A DNA stretch of 64,000 nt from Ardenticatenales bacterium (lineage in GTDB: Bacteria; Chloroflexota; Anaerolineae; Epilineales; Epilineaceae): assembly GCA_020853525.1 (NCBI GenBank), contig JADYYS010000053.1:28177-92176 (forward strand), in the 5' to 3' direction. The notes beneath the pieces were generated by a model. The model was not told the DNA's origin. It worked only from the letters and a program-made list of their open reading frames with translations, and did no database searches. Made by a program: the position numbers and the translations under genes. Within the stretch, counting starts at the first letter, position 1, and each line of letters starts with the position of its first letter. Of this stretch, positions 23,624 through 33,761 are shown piece after piece.

Positions 23624-26600
23624 CTAGCGGGTTGGGGGGGTCAGCTCGCCAAGCATACCGCGTACCGCCAGCGGCAGGTAGATCGCGCCTGAGCGCGTGT
23701 CCGGCGTTGCGGGCGGCATCGTCGACGTCGGCGTGGCCCCGGGCGGTACGTCGAAGCCGATGCCCAGATGCGCCAGCGAGCGCTTGACGAGGTCGGCCCG
23801 CATCGCCTCGTCCTTCACCATCTCGAGGCCGAATCCAAACGTGATCGACATGCCGCCCACGACGATCGCGCCGTCCACGTCCAGCGGCAGCGCTTCGCGG
23901 CCGGCCACGACGAACTGGACGCTCGGGTCGCTCGGCGGCTCCGGCTGCGCCGGCGGCGTGGGGGCCCAGTTGCCGCCGGCCGGCAGGCCGGTGAACGCCC
24001 AGCCGCCGTCGCCGTCCTCGAACGTGGCCGTGCTCATCGCCTGGCCGTCCGCCGTCACGACGATGTCGTCGAGGGCGATGTACGTGTTGCCCTGCTGGCG
24101 GCGCGACCGGACGTAGGTGATCGCCACTTCGACCTGCTTGCCGGACCACGCCGAGAGGTCGGCCGTGAATGGCAGCCAGCGGTTCGACGTACCGCCGATC
24201 GCGTTCCAGCGGCCCGTCGTTCCCTGCGGCTCGCACGTGGCCATGTTGCCCTCCCCGACGCGCTTCATGTAATGGGGCAGGTGCGGGAAGAGGCCCCACC
24301 ACGCGGCGCTGTTGCATGCGAGCGCCGTGCGCTCCGACGTCCGGCCGCCGGTATCGGGCAGCGTCGTCCAATCGTCCAAGCCGACGGTGTGCGCCTCGAC
24401 GATGAGCGCCTCGAAGTTCGCGCGCAACTGGTGGGCCTCGAAGAAGCTCAACTCGGCCGTGCTCTTGCCCGTGAGGTCGATCGTTCGCTGGACGCGCTGC
24501 CATTCGTAGTCCCGCGCGTTGCCGTCCTCATCCTGCGGCAGGCCGGAGAAGGCCATCTTCTCGCCACCGTGCGGACCGAGGCCGACGCCCGCGTACGAGC
24601 CGGCGCTCAGCGCGGCAAACTGGGGGTATTCAGCGGGCGGGTGGCGGGCGCTCGTCAGGTCGAAATCCGTGACGCCGTTGACGGTGAGGCTGTCGTTCAG
24701 GTCGATCGTGAGCCCGGCGAAGGGCGCGACATCGGCGATGACCCGCCCCCCGGCCGCCGGCTCGACGAAGCCGCCGCCGTCGATGCCGAGCCAGTACTGG
24801 GCGAAGTCGTTCTGGAGCGCCTCGCAGTTCGGGTTCTGCTGGCCGCACGGCTGGTCGGGCTGGAACGCGTTGTAGCGCTGGTTGGTCAGGAACGGCCGCG
24901 CCGCGTACGGGCCGAGGTAGACCACCTTGCCGCCCTCGTTCATGAAGTCGCGCATGGCCAGCATCATGTCCCGCTGCGCGGCGGACGACTCACCGTCCGG
25001 CCAGTCGGCTGGGTGCATCGCGCGGTCGTCCCCGGTGTACCACACCACGCCCTCGTAGTGGCCGAGGACACCGAGGAACGATGGGCTCGTGCGGGCGTGG
25101 GCATCAAAGTCGTAGACGTCGAACGCGACGTCGATGCGGGTCAGCGCATCCGTGTAGGCCGCGAGGTGGCGCGGGCCGTCCGTCGCCGGGTAGACCGGAT
25201 CGCCGCCGGTGTAGTCCTCGGCGGCGACGACGAGGACCGGGCGGTCGCTGTCGCGCTCGAGCGTATAGGTGAAGGACTCCGTCTGTTCGCCGCCGGCTTC
25301 GAACCAGACCGTCACCTTGTCGCCGGGCGCCGCGCCGCTGACCGTGCCGCGGACGCGGCGGTAGTAGACATCGCCGGTCGCGCCGTAGCGTTCGCCGCCG
25401 TCCCACTCGGCCGCGGTTACCGCCTGCGGTGCGCCGTCGTTGATCCGGAAGCGCATCGTCGCGTCGCCCAGGCGGCGCTGCACGGTGGCTTGGACGGGCT
25501 GGGGATCGCCGTAGCTCGTCGCGAACGCGTCCACCGAGATCGGCGCGGCGGTGTTGCCGAGGTGGCTGACGACGTTCGTCGGATCGAGCGCGGTCCGGGC
25601 GACGTCGAGGGCGAAGGGCAGGTTCTTCTCGAACTCGGCCTGGATGAGCGCCTCATCGTCCGGGAACTCGAACGTGCCGCCCCCCGGCGGCGTCGACAGT
25701 TCGGGCGTGATGCAGAGCGCGTTCGTCACAGCGTGTGCGTAATCGCACGTCTCGCCGTTCGTGATGTACAGGCCCGACGAGAGGATCGGATCGAAGCCGG
25801 GAACGGCGGGGTTCGCGCGGGTGCCGGTCAGGGCGCGATAGATCGGGTCGTCGGCGGTCGGGGTCAGGTCCTGCCAACCGTCCGGGAAGAGGAGAAGCTC
25901 GGCCGCCGAGTGGTAGTTCAAAATGATCCGGAACGGAATCCGCTTCATCAGATCCTGCGCGGCGACAACCTCCGGCTCCGACGCCGGCCCGGTGCCGCGG
26001 TACGTGTCGCTGTTCGGATTGCCGCTCGACCCGTCGTTGTCGTAGTTCCAGTGGCCTCCGAAGTTGCGGTTCATGTCGACGCCGTCACCTTGACCGTACT
26101 GGCCGTCCCCGTTGTTGTCGCGCATGTTCCTGCGCCACAGCCGATTGCCCTCCGTGAATGTCTGCTGATAGCCGTCGGGGTTCGCGGCCACGACGAACCA
26201 AACCTCGGTCCCGTCGAGGATGCTGGTGACGGTCGGATCCTTGCCGTACTGCTCGATGAAGTAGCGCATGAGCCGCCGGTTCGTCTCGATCGCGATCCAT
26301 TCGCGCGCATGCTGGAGGGAGTTGAACCACACCGCCGTCCGCGAGCCCTGCGGCACCGCTGCGCCGCCCTTCGTCACCCGCAACGCGACGAGCTCACGTC
26401 CCTGTACGGAGTGGCCGATGACGACCTTCTCGACGATGTCGGGATGGGCCGCCGCCAGCGCATCGAGTTCGTCCTTGATCCCGCCCGGCTGATCCCACGA
26501 GCGGTAGACCTTGTAGCCCTGCTGGTCCTGGTAGGCGCTGAACATCCCGGCAGCCGTCTGGCCCGCATCGTTGCGCCACAGCACGGGCTCGAAGCCGGCG

Positions 26601-26920
26601 GCGAGCAGCTCGTCGCGCTCGAAGAGCGTCAGGCCGAGCGCCACGTGGATCCGATCCCCTTGGCGACGGATGTCCAGCACGCCGTAGCGTCCGAGGTTCA
26701 GATTCGCGAGCTCCCCATCGTCGATCTCGATGGTGTAGGCGTCCACAACGCCGCGGTGTCCCGCGAGGAACCCCGACGCCCCGCGTACGCCGACGGCGTT
26801 CGCCAGCGCGAGGGCGGCCAGGGCCGCCGTGACGAGGATGGCGCGCCAACCACGCCCTTCGGCCGCTCGGTCACGCAATGCCCGCGTCACCCGTCGAGCT
26901 CGTTCCGCAAGAACCGTCAT
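23624..26920 (-). CDS. exported M14 zinc carboxypeptidase, multidomain
   Basis: A 1098-residue secreted metallopeptidase. ATG 26920 follows GGAGG and starts a long basic leader with one hydrophobic stretch (AILVTAALAALALANAV). Zinc ligands are His and Glu in NSLQHAREW (near residue 204) and the His in ILNYHSAAELLL; the catalytic Glu is in CITPELSTP. NRNFGGHWNYD is a substrate-binding stretch. After the catalytic domain come a beta domain, a flavodoxin/ThuA-like region (VLVVAAEDYTGGD... GKVVYLGPY), a MAM/jelly-roll-like region and, at the end, GAIYLPLAVR, the YLPL-type motif. It probably digests extracellular proteins or peptides. Confidence 0.92.
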   Translation of the reverse strand: MTVLAERARRVTRALRDRAAEGRGWRAILVTAALAALALANAVGVRGASGFLAGHRGVVDAYTIEIDDGELANLNLGRYGVLDIRRQGDRIHVALGLTLFERDELLAAGFEPVLWRNDAGQTAAGMFSAYQDQQGYKVYRSWDQPGGIKDELDALAAAHPDIVEKVVIGHSVQGRELVALRVTKGGAAVPQGSRTAVWFNSLQHAREWIAIETNRRLMRYFIEQYGKDPTVTSILDGTEVWFVVAANPDGYQQTFTEGNRLWRRNMRDNNGDGQYGQGDGVDMNRNFGGHWNYDNDGSSGNPNSDTYRGTGPASEPEVVAAQDLMKRIPFRIILNYHSAAELLLFPDGWQDLTPTADDPIYRALTGTRANPAVPGFDPILSSGLYITNGETCDYAHAVTNALCITPELSTPPGGGTFEFPDDEALIQAEFEKNLPFALDVARTALDPTNVVSHLGNTAAPISVDAFATSYGDPQPVQATVQRRLGDATMRFRINDGAPQAVTAAEWDGGERYGATGDVYYRRVRGTVSGAAPGDKVTVWFEAGGEQTESFTYTLERDSDRPVLVVAAEDYTGGDPVYPATDGPRHLAAYTDALTRIDVAFDVYDFDAHARTSPSFLGVLGHYEGVVWYTGDDRAMHPADWPDGESSAAQRDMMLAMRDFMNEGGKVVYLGPYAARPFLTNQRYNAFQPDQPCGQQNPNCEALQNDFAQYWLGIDGGGFVEPAAGGRVIADVAPFAGLTIDLNDSLTVNGVTDFDLTSARHPPAEYPQFAALSAGSYAGVGLGPHGGEKMAFSGLPQDEDGNARDYEWQRVQRTIDLTGKSTAELSFFEAHQLRANFEALIVEAHTVGLDDWTTLPDTGGRTSERTALACNSAAWWGLFPHLPHYMKRVGEGNMATCEPQGTTGRWNAIGGTSNRWLPFTADLSAWSGKQVEVAITYVRSRRQQGNTYIALDDIVVTADGQAMSTATFEDGDGGWAFTGLPAGGNWAPTPPAQPEPPSDPSVQFVVAGREALPLDVDGAIVVGGMSITFGFGLEMVKDEAMRADLVKRSLAHLGIGFDVPPGATPTSTMPPATPDTRSGAIYLPLAVRGMLGELTPPTR

Positions 26921-27065
26921 CGTGCTCCACCCTCCGCTGCATGGCCGCAAGCCGCCTTGTAACCCCACCGTTATCCTACAGCGCCGTCGATCGTGCAACC
27001 GTGACCGTACCCGCGTGACGTGCGGGCGGTCGTCGGATCCGTCGCCAGGCGCCGCGATTCCCGTC

Positions 27066-28064
27066 CTACCCGATCGTCGCCACGAGCACCGCCTTGATCG
27101 TGTGCAGCCGATTCTCAGCCTGGTCGAAAACGATCGAGGCCGCCGACTCGAAGACCTCGTCCGTCACCTCCATCTCCGCAACCTCGAACGCCTGGAAGAT
27201 GTCGCGGCCGACGCGCGTACCCTGGTCGTGAAAGGCCGGCAGGCAATGCATGAACTTGGCGCGCGGGTTGTGCGTGGCCGCCATGAGCGCGGCGTCCACC
27301 CGGTAAGGCTCGAGGAGCGCGATCCGCTCCGCCCAGACGCTCTCCGGCTCGCCCATCGACACCCAGACGTCCGTGTGCACGAAATCGGCGCCGTCGACGG
27401 CGACGAGCGGGTCCTCGGTCAGCGTGAGCCGGGCGCCCGACGCCGCCGCCCGGGCTCGTGCGGCGGCGACGATGTCCTCCCGCGGCCAGCACGCCTTCGG
27501 CGCGGCGATCCGGACGTCCATGCCCATGATGCACCCGCCCACCATGAGCGAATGGCCCATGTTGTTGCGCGCGTCCCCCACGTACGCATACCGGACGTGC
27601 GGCAGCGGCTTGTCGGCGTGCTCCTCCATCGTCAGCAGGTCGGCCAGGATCTGCGTCGGGTGGAACTCGGCCGTCAGCCCGTTGTAGACCGGGACGCCCG
27701 CCCACCGGGCCAGCTCCTCCACCACCGTCTGCTCCGCGCCACGGTACTCGATCGCGTCGTACATCCGCCCCAGCACCCGCGCCGTGTCCTTGATCGATTC
27801 CTTGTGGCCGATCTGTGAGCTGGCCGGGTCAAGGTACGTGACGTGTGCCCCCTGATCGAAGCACGCCACTTCGAACGCGCAGCGGGTTCGGGTCGAGGTC
27901 TTCTCGAAGATCAGGCAGATCGCCTTGCCTCGCAGCGCCTGGGCCTCGGTGCCCGCTCGCTTCGCCGCCTTCAAGGTGTGGGCAAGGTCGAGCAAGTACC
28001 GGATCTCGGCTCCTTCGAAGTCGAGCAGCTTGAGAAAGTGGCGGTGGCGCAGGTTGAATCCCAA
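27066..28064 (-). CDS. argF: ornithine carbamoyltransferase
   Basis: A 332-residue cytosolic enzyme joining carbamoyl phosphate to ornithine to give citrulline. Motifs are [14 protein letters not shown] (carbamoyl phosphate site), [14 protein letters not shown] and [11 protein letters not shown] (ornithine and catalytic Cys). The start is TTG 28064 ([16 protein letters not shown]), with GGAG seven bases upstream. An ATG nearby is out of frame. Length and sequence are close to the enteric ArgF/ArgI/ArcB group. No other arginine or deiminase genes are adjacent, so whether it is anabolic (argF) or catabolic (arcB) is open. Confidence 0.94.
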   Translation of the reverse strand: MGFNLRHRHFLKLLDFEGAEIRYLLDLAHTLKAAKRAGTEAQALRGKAICLIFEKTSTRTRCAFEVACFDQGAHVTYLDPASSQIGHKESIKDTARVLGRMYDAIEYRGAEQTVVEELARWAGVPVYNGLTAEFHPTQILADLLTMEEHADKPLPHVRYAYVGDARNNMGHSLMVGGCIMGMDVRIAAPKACWPREDIVAAARARAAASGARLTLTEDPLVAVDGADFVHTDVWVSMGEPESVWAERIALLEPYRVDAALMAATHNPRAKFMHCLPAFHDQGTRVGRDIFQAFEVAEMEVTDEVFESAASIVFDQAENRLHTIKAVLVATIG

Positions 28065-28182
28065 GGTCCTTCTCCATCGGCGGGTTTCGGCGCGCGCGGC
28101 CGCGCAGTCGGCGCGGGACGGATTGTACGCGCGTGCCGACGGGAGGCCGCGCGATCCGGGCCGCACCGGTTTCACCGTCACG

Positions 28183-28211
28183 TTGACGGCTGCGTCTGCG
28201 TCTGGCATAGT
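28183..28211 (+). promoter_or_regulatory. sigma-70 promoter of rho
   Basis: TTGACG at 28183-28188, a 17-base spacer and CATAGT at 28206-28211 preceded by TGG. It would give a leader of about 325 bases before the rho ATG. The gap 28065-28543 contains this promoter and the leader and no other recognised gene. Confidence 0.6.
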
Positions 28212-28353
28212 GACGGTGCGCGATTCTGAACCACCCGAATCCATCGCGGGTGCAGCTCGCCGCAGCCGTCGGCTGCCGCGGCCATCGCGCACGGCGCATC
28301 TTCCGAGCGCCAAGCCTTCTCCGGATTGCGCAACATTCCCCGCCTCGGACCGG

Positions 28354-28400
28354 CTTGACGCCCCTGGCGCGTCGCTTGCGGCGCGTCAAGGACTCCTTGA
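28354..28400 (+). promoter_or_regulatory. two mutually exclusive hairpins in the rho leader
   Basis: CTTGACGC (28354-28361) pairs perfectly with GCGTCAAG (28383-28390). TCAAGG (28386-28391) pairs perfectly with CCTTGA (28395-28400) around a three-base loop. The two structures share 28386-28390 and cannot coexist. This is the geometry of a switch or attenuator. Rho genes are often autoregulated through their leaders, so a regulatory role is plausible but inferred. Confidence 0.45.
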
Positions 28401-28543
28401 ACCGAGCGAGCAATCGCGGCTGCGTCGCCACCGGCGCGTCCGCGCCTTGGCGCCGACGCGCCTCCCCACCGCGCACCCGTTCGGGCGCGGCATTCCACCG
28501 CACGTGGCATCACACACGATGACCCTACGCGAGATGAGGAAGC

Positions 28544-30868
28544 ATGACCTCGACAACTGATGCGGACGCCGCACCGCGCCCGCGGCGGCGGACCGCCGCC
28601 GCGCCGGCCTCCGACGCCGCACCGCCACCGCCACCGCCACCGCCATCCACAACCGACGCCGCCCCGCCCGTACGCAAGCGGCGCACCGTCGCCAAAGCGG
28701 CCGAAACCACGGCGCCCAGCGCCCCGGCGGCCGGCTCGGAGCCGACGCCGGCACCCCGTGTCCGCCGCGCCCGTGCCAAGAGCGACGAGAACACAACGGC
28801 CGCAACGCCGGCCCCAATGCCGACGTCGATCCCGGCAGCCGCAGCTGCGGCGCCCCCCGCCGCCGCGTCGGCGGCATCCGAACCGACCACCGCCCGTCGC
28901 CCGCGCGCCCGCACGGCCAAGGCCGCTGACGGCCCACCGAGCGCCGTGCCCGCCGCACCACCGATTGCGGCCGCTGCGCCCCCATCCGACGCGCCGCCGC
29001 GGGTCGAGCGGACCGACGCTCGCGGGGCGGGCGACCGCTCGAACGACACGCCGAGCGACCGCCCCGTCGATGTCGACCGCCCGGTCGGCCCTGTCGACGG
29101 CAACGGTGACGGCCGGCGAGAAGGCTACCGAAACAACCGCCGGCGACGGCGTGGGCGCGGCGACGGCACGCGCGAGCCCGGCGGCTATGCCCGCGGCCCG
29201 GTGCCCCCGACCGGCGACGTCATTCGGCCGCGCGACACGACGAACGAGCCGCGCGCCCGCGACCCGCAGCAGCCGGGCGGCTGGCGGCGCGACGACGCGA
29301 TCCGCGACACGCGCCGCACGGACACCGGACGCGTCGGACCCCGGGACGGCGGCACACGCTACGGCAACACGGCGCGGGACGACCGGCGATCCGGCGGTCA
29401 GCCACAGGGTGGTCAGCCACAGGGCGGTCAGTCTCAGGGCGGTCAGTCTCAGGGCGGTCAGCGGCAAGGCGGACAGTCCCAGGGCGACAACCGTTACGGC
29501 GGGGGCCGAAGCGGTCAGCAGGGCGGCCAGCAGGGCACGGGCCAAGCCGGCGGCGGTCGCCATGACGGCGGCCGCAGCGGGGGACGGCAGGACAGCGCGC
29601 GCGGCGGCGGGCGAATCGAGGGGCGGGGGCGGCACACCGGCCCGTCCCGCGAACGCGACGCACAGCGCCCGCCGGCCGGTCCGCCCGAGGACTGGGACGC
29701 GCCGGCTCCGGGCGGCCTCGAGGTCGGAGGGCATGCCGGGGCGGACTGGGTGTCCTATGAAGACCGGATCGCTGCCGAGGAGGCGCGCCGGCCCGGCGGG
29801 CAGCAGGTGATCGGCTACATCGAGCTTTCCAAGAACGGTAACGGCATCCTGCGCGCCGGCGGCCTGGCCGGTCGAACGGACCCGGTCATGCCGATGCGGC
29901 TCCTGCGCCAGTACGGCCTGCGCAGCGGCGACCTCGTCGACGGCTTGGCGCGGGGCACGCAGGTGGTCGAGGTGAACCAGGTGAACGGCCACGATCCGGT
30001 CGATCTGGCCAAGCGGCCGCACTTCGATACGCTGACGGCCGTGCACCCGGACAAGGCGCTGCTCCTGGGCGCGACCGCCGACAACCTGACCGGGCGGCTG
30101 CTCGATCTCGTGGCGCCGGTCGGGCGCGGCCAGCGCGGGCTGATCGTCGCGCCGCCCAAGGCCGGCAAGACGACGCTCCTCAAGGACATGGCCAACGGGC
30201 TCGCGCACGACCCCAAGCTCACGCTGCTCATCTGCCTCGTCGGCGAGCGGCCGGAAGAGGTCACGGACATGCGGCGCAGCACGAACTGCACCGTCCTGGC
30301 GGCCGACATGGACCTGCCGACCGAGGACCACACCCGCGTGGCCGAGATTTGCGTCGAACACGCCAAGCGGCTCGTCGAGGAGGGCAAGCACGTCGTCATC
30401 CTGATGGACAGCCTGACGCGTCTCGCACGGGCCTACAACCTGTCGATCAAGGGCGGCGGCAGCCGGACGCTCTCCGGCGGCATGGACGCCGGGGCGCTGC
30501 AGCCCGTCCGCAAGTTCTTCGGCGCCGCGCGCTGCGCCGAGGGCGGCGGCAGCCTGACGATCCTGGCGACGTGCCTCGTCGACACCGGCAGCCGGCTGGA
30601 CGACCTGGTGTACGAGGAGTTCAAGGGCACGGGCAACATGGAGGTCCACCTGGACCGCAAGCTGTCCGAGCTGCGCTTGTTCCCGGCCGTCGACATCCGC
30701 CGCTCCGGCACACGGCGCGAGGAGCTCCTGTTCGACGCCAAGATGCTCGAACAAGTCCACACGCTGCGCCGCCAGCTCGCCCCGCTCGAGCCCGCCGCCG
30801 CGCTGACGGCCATGCTGGACGCGCTGCGCAAGCAGGCGATGCCGGACGGGTCGCTGGCCGGCCGGTGA
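28544..30868 (+). CDS. rho: transcription termination factor Rho with long disordered N-terminus
   Basis: A 774-residue hexameric RNA helicase that ends transcription. Residues 1 to about 410 are low-complexity: Ala/Pro-rich, then Arg/Gly-rich, then a perfect-period GGQxQ tract. The core follows with the RNA-binding fold ([18 protein letters not shown]), Walker A ([11 protein letters not shown], near residue 540), [13 protein letters not shown], the Walker B aspartate in [16 protein letters not shown] and the R-loop region. Long inserts of this type are known in actinobacterial Rho and increase RNA binding. ATG 28544 has GAGGA close upstream. The stop overlaps the GTG of the phospholipase D-like gene. 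Confidence 0.96.
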   Translation: MTSTTDADAAPRPRRRTAAAPASDAAPPPPPPPPSTTDAAPPVRKRRTVAKAAETTAPSAPAAGSEPTPAPRVRRARAKSDENTTAATPAPMPTSIPAAAAAAPPAAASAASEPTTARRPRARTAKAADGPPSAVPAAPPIAAAAPPSDAPPRVERTDARGAGDRSNDTPSDRPVDVDRPVGPVDGNGDGRREGYRNNRRRRRGRGDGTREPGGYARGPVPPTGDVIRPRDTTNEPRARDPQQPGGWRRDDAIRDTRRTDTGRVGPRDGGTRYGNTARDDRRSGGQPQGGQPQGGQSQGGQSQGGQRQGGQSQGDNRYGGGRSGQQGGQQGTGQAGGGRHDGGRSGGRQDSARGGGRIEGRGRHTGPSRERDAQRPPAGPPEDWDAPAPGGLEVGGHAGADWVSYEDRIAAEEARRPGGQQVIGYIELSKNGNGILRAGGLAGRTDPVMPMRLLRQYGLRSGDLVDGLARGTQVVEVNQVNGHDPVDLAKRPHFDTLTAVHPDKALLLGATADNLTGRLLDLVAPVGRGQRGLIVAPPKAGKTTLLKDMANGLAHDPKLTLLICLVGERPEEVTDMRRSTNCTVLAADMDLPTEDHTRVAEICVEHAKRLVEEGKHVVILMDSLTRLARAYNLSIKGGGSRTLSGGMDAGALQPVRKFFGAARCAEGGGSLTILATCLVDTGSRLDDLVYEEFKGTGNMEVHLDRKLSELRLFPAVDIRRSGTRREELLFDAKMLEQVHTLRRQLAPLEPAAALTAMLDALRKQAMPDGSLAGR
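29393..29482 (+). repeat. six 15-bp repeats inside rho encoding GGQxQ
   Basis: Six consecutive 15-bp units encode [25 protein letters not shown] and GGQSQ in the disordered part of Rho. The near identity of the DNA (ggcggtcagnnncag) suggests recent slippage, so copy number may vary between strains. Confidence 0.85.
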
Positions 30869-32502
30869 GGCCGGGTCCAGGCGTGGGGGCGCGACGCCCG
30901 GGAACGGGCAGGGCGCGGCGGATCGCGCGCTGGCTGTTCGGCGCGGCCATCGCTTATGCGTGCGTGCGGGGCGCCGAGGGCGCGCTGCGGCCATTGCCGC
31001 CGGGCATGAACGTCGACGTCGCGCCGATGGCCGCGGACGATGTCGTGTTCCTGGCCGACACGACCGGGGTCGGTCCATCCGGGAACGCGCCCGCAACCGG
31101 CGCGCCCCTGCCCACCGATGCCGTCGGCGCAGATCGCGCGCGCGTCGTGGACCAGCACATTTTCGACGCCGTGTTCGAACTCATCACCGGCGCGCGCGAA
31201 GGCGTGTTGATCGACATGTTTCTCTACAACCGCTGGCAGGGCGCACAGCCGGAGCGCACGCGACCGCTGGCCGGCGAGTTGACCGAGACGATCCTGGCGC
31301 GGAAGGCCGCGTTGCCCGCCCTCGACGTCATCCTCATCACCGACCCCATCAACACGGTCTACGGCAGCGTCCCGTCGCCCGACCTCGACGCGCTCCGTGC
31401 CGCCGGCGTGACCGTCGTCGTCACGGACCTGACGCGCCTGCCGGACAGCAACCCCCTGTGGAGCGGCCCGTGGCGGGCGTTCGTCCAGCCCTTCGGCCGC
31501 CGCGGCACCGGTTGGCTCCCCAACCCGTTCGATCCGCGCGGACCGCGGGTGACGGCGCGCGGCTGGCTGGAGCTGCTGAACTTCAAGGCGAACCACCGCA
31601 AGGTCGTCGCCGCCGACACGCCTGACGGGCCGGCGGCCATCGTCACGAGCGCGAACCCGCACGACGGATCGAGCGCCCACGGCAACGTCGCGCTGCGTGT
31701 GCGTGGTCCGATCGTCGGCGCGATCGTCGAGAGCGAGCGGGCGGTGGCGGAGATGTCGGGCGTGACGCTGCCGGCGATGGCGTGGTCCGTGGGCGGCCCG
31801 GCGTCGGCGGGTTCGACCGCGACGTCGACGATGGCGTCGTCGATGTCACCGGGGTCGTCGGCGCGTGCGACCGATGGCATCCGCGTCGGGCTGATCACCG
31901 AGCGCGCGATTCGCGATGCCGTCGTCGAAGCGCTCGATTCGGCGACCGCCGGTGACCGCATCGACATCGCCATGTTCTACCTGTCGGACCGGGCCGTCAT
32001 CGGCGCGATGCGGCGCGCGGCCGAGCGCGGCGCGGCGCTGCGGGTGCTGCTCGACCCCAACAAGGACGCCTTCGGCCGTACGAAGAACGGCGTCCCGAAC
32101 CGCCCCGTGGCCGCCGAGCTGCGCGGCACGGCCGGCATCGACGTCCGTTGGTGCGACACGCACGGCGAGCAGTGCCACACCAAGCTGGTGCTCCGGCGGC
32201 GGGCGGCGGGCGCAGGCGAACGCGCAGCGCCCGCCGGTGAACCGGCGACGCTGATCCTCGGCTCGGCCAACCTGACCCGCCGAAACATCGGCGGGCTGAA
32301 CCTCGAGACGAACCTGGTGGTGACCGCACCCGCCTCGACGCCCGCCCTTCTCGCCGCGACCGCGTACTTTGAGCGCGTCTGGGCGAATGCGGCGGGCGGG
32401 GCACAGGTCTTCAGCACCGACTACGACGCCTACGCAGACGCGTCGTGGACGAAGCGCTGGCTGTATCGGTTCATGGAGGCGACGGGCGTCAGCACGTTCT
32501 GA
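30865..32502 (+). CDS. phospholipase D-like protein (cardiolipin-synthase type)
   Basis: A 545-residue protein with two phospholipase D half-sites. The first HKD motif is NHRKVVAAD near residue 243, followed by SANPHDGS. The second, CHTKLVLRR near residue 437, keeps His and Lys and is followed by [19 protein letters not shown], but lacks the usual Asp. An N-terminal hydrophobic segment ([15 protein letters not shown]) suggests membrane anchoring or export. The start is GTG 30865 inside the rho stop (GTGA), so it is translationally coupled to rho, an odd partner. It could make cardiolipin or cleave phosphodiesters; the substrate is not readable. Confidence 0.85.
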   Translation: MRPGPGVGARRPGTGRARRIARWLFGAAIAYACVRGAEGALRPLPPGMNVDVAPMAADDVVFLADTTGVGPSGNAPATGAPLPTDAVGADRARVVDQHIFDAVFELITGAREGVLIDMFLYNRWQGAQPERTRPLAGELTETILARKAALPALDVILITDPINTVYGSVPSPDLDALRAAGVTVVVTDLTRLPDSNPLWSGPWRAFVQPFGRRGTGWLPNPFDPRGPRVTARGWLELLNFKANHRKVVAADTPDGPAAIVTSANPHDGSSAHGNVALRVRGPIVGAIVESERAVAEMSGVTLPAMAWSVGGPASAGSTATSTMASSMSPGSSARATDGIRVGLITERAIRDAVVEALDSATAGDRIDIAMFYLSDRAVIGAMRRAAERGAALRVLLDPNKDAFGRTKNGVPNRPVAAELRGTAGIDVRWCDTHGEQCHTKLVLRRRAAGAGERAAPAGEPATLILGSANLTRRNIGGLNLETNLVVTAPASTPALLAATAYFERVWANAAGGAQVFSTDYDAYADASWTKRWLYRFMEATGVSTF

Positions 32503-32576
32503 CGACACCGTTCCGCGATCATCGCTCCGACAGCGAGGTTGACGGCGTCGCCATGCGAACGAAGATGTGAACGAAG

Positions 32577-32610
32577 ACGGGCCCGCTGCGCCATGGCGCA
32601 GCGGGCCCGT
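32577..32610. terminator. perfect 34-bp palindrome between converging genes
   Basis: Seventeen-base arms acgggcccgctgcgcca/tggcgcagcgggcccgt meet without a spacer. It lies between the stops of the phospholipase D-like gene (+) and the small lipoprotein gene (-). It is suited to act as a bidirectional transcription stop, although no T-run follows. Confidence 0.6.
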
Positions 32611-32655
32611 TGCCGGCCGAACGCCCGAGCGGCGCTCAGCGGTCGCTAGCGGATG

Positions 32656-32949
32656 TTACGGGGTGACGACGCCGGTGTCCGTGATCGTGGTCGTCGTCGT
32701 CGTGCTCGTCGTCGTCGTCATCTCGGTGGTCGACGTCATCTCGGTGGTCGTCGTGATGCCGTCCGTGGCGGTGATCTCCGTCGTCGGCATGATGACCTCG
32801 ATCGTCGGCAGCTCGACCGGGGCTTCGATGACGGCCTCCGTGGGGGCGGCGGCCGGCTCCGGCTCGCTCCCGCCACAGGCGGCCAGCGCAACGCTGCCAC
32901 CCATGACCATGGCCAGGGCAAGCGCGCGCGCAGGGTGGGAAAGGTTCAT
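32656..32949 (-). CDS. small Thr-rich lipoprotein
   Basis: A 97-residue lipoprotein of unknown function. ATG 32949 follows GAGGAG. The signal peptide ALALAMVMGGSVALAAC ends in a good lipobox (LAAC). The mature part has a short Glu/Pro region and then an almost pure Thr/Ser/Met/Glu tail (TTTEMTSTTEMTTTT), a probable extended and possibly glycosylated stalk. Nothing beyond that composition identifies a role. It has its own promoter and converges on the phospholipase gene. Confidence 0.75.
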   Translation of the reverse strand: MNLSHPARALALAMVMGGSVALAACGGSEPEPAAAPTEAVIEAPVELPTIEVIMPTTEITATDGITTTTEMTSTTEMTTTTSTTTTTTITDTGVVTP

Positions 32950-33019
32950 GTGCGTTTTCTCCTCAGTGACCTGATAGTGCAACATGCGCGTCCTCACGAG
33001 TCGCGCACGAAGTGCTGAG

Positions 33020-33025
33020 AGTATA
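33020..33025 (-). promoter_or_regulatory. -10 box for the small lipoprotein gene
   Basis: The minus strand reads TATACT about 70 bases upstream of ATG 32949. The -35 position is weak. The rest of 32950-33176 shows nothing else recognised. Confidence 0.4.
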
Positions 33026-33176
33026 GGTACGTCTTGCGGCGCGCAAGTTTTCTTCACGTTCGCGACGGTCACCGGGCCTCGACGGGGGCCGTGCGACTTG
33101 ACGTGGCCGCGGCCGGCCAGCAACATCGCCCCCTGCCGGCCCGGCCGGTCGGATGATGCGGAGGGTCGACGAGAAG

Positions 33177-33692
33177 ATGGCGGCTGAACCCAAGGACTGC
33201 CCATGCGGCTCCGGTGCGCGCTACAGCGCGTGCTGCAAGCCCTATCATACCGGCGCCGCCCAACCGCCGACCGCCGAAGCGCTCATGCGCGCCCGCTATA
33301 GCGCTTTCGCGACGTCCAATGCGGACTATATTCGCGACACGCTCCATCCCAGGGCCCAGAAGGACCATGACGACGATGCCGTCCGTCGCTGGGCCAAGGA
33401 GTCGGAGTGGCTCGGCTTCGAGATCGTCGAGACGCGCGCCGGCGGCGTGGACGACGCGCGCGGCACGGTCGAGTTCATCGCCCACTACAAGGTGAACGGC
33501 GAGGTCAACGACCACCACGAGCGGGCCGAGTTCGCCCGGGTCGACGGCCGTTGGACGTTCGTCGACGGGAAGCAGCTCGCCGGCCAGCCTGTCGTCAGGG
33601 AAGCGCCGAAGGTCGGGCGCAACGACCCGTGTCCGTGCGGCAGCGGCAAGAAGTACAAGCAGTGCCACGGGCGTGCGGGAGCGGCCCCGTAG
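33177..33692 (+). CDS. YchJ-family protein with two SEC-C zinc motifs
   Basis: A 171-residue YchJ/UPF0225 protein. An N-terminal SEC-C-like motif ([19 protein letters not shown]) is followed by the YchJ NTF2-like domain ([24 protein letters not shown]). A second, C-terminal SEC-C motif is [17 protein letters not shown], like the zinc-binding tail of SecA. The function is not established for the family. ATG 33177 is chosen as it starts just before the zinc motif; 33153 is also in frame. The TAG stop lies inside the palindromic repeat at 33681. Confidence 0.9.
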   Translation: MAAEPKDCPCGSGARYSACCKPYHTGAAQPPTAEALMRARYSAFATSNADYIRDTLHPRAQKDHDDDAVRRWAKESEWLGFEIVETRAGGVDDARGTVEFIAHYKVNGEVNDHHERAEFARVDGRWTFVDGKQLAGQPVVREAPKVGRNDPCPCGSGKKYKQCHGRAGAAP

Positions 33693-33715
33693 GGGCGGCC
33701 CCCCGTGGCCGCCCT
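33681..33715. repeat. GC-rich palindromic interspersed repeat at the end of the YchJ gene
   Basis: Arms aggggcggcc (33691-33700) and ggccgccct (33707-33715) pair around ccccgt. An overlapping smaller palindrome, gccccgtaggggc, lies at 33684-33696. The YchJ stop codon (TAG, 33690-33692) is part of it. It resembles the 44684-44711 element, with the shared start GTAGGGGC. Confidence 0.65.
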
Positions 33716-33761
33716 GCTCGCACGACGATCCGTCGATCCGACGCGCCGACGCCCCGCCCGA

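Noticed and set aside
28250..28522. Small gene in the rho leader
   Set aside because: Basic, Arg-rich random-looking product without ribosome site; the segment is better explained as leader RNA.
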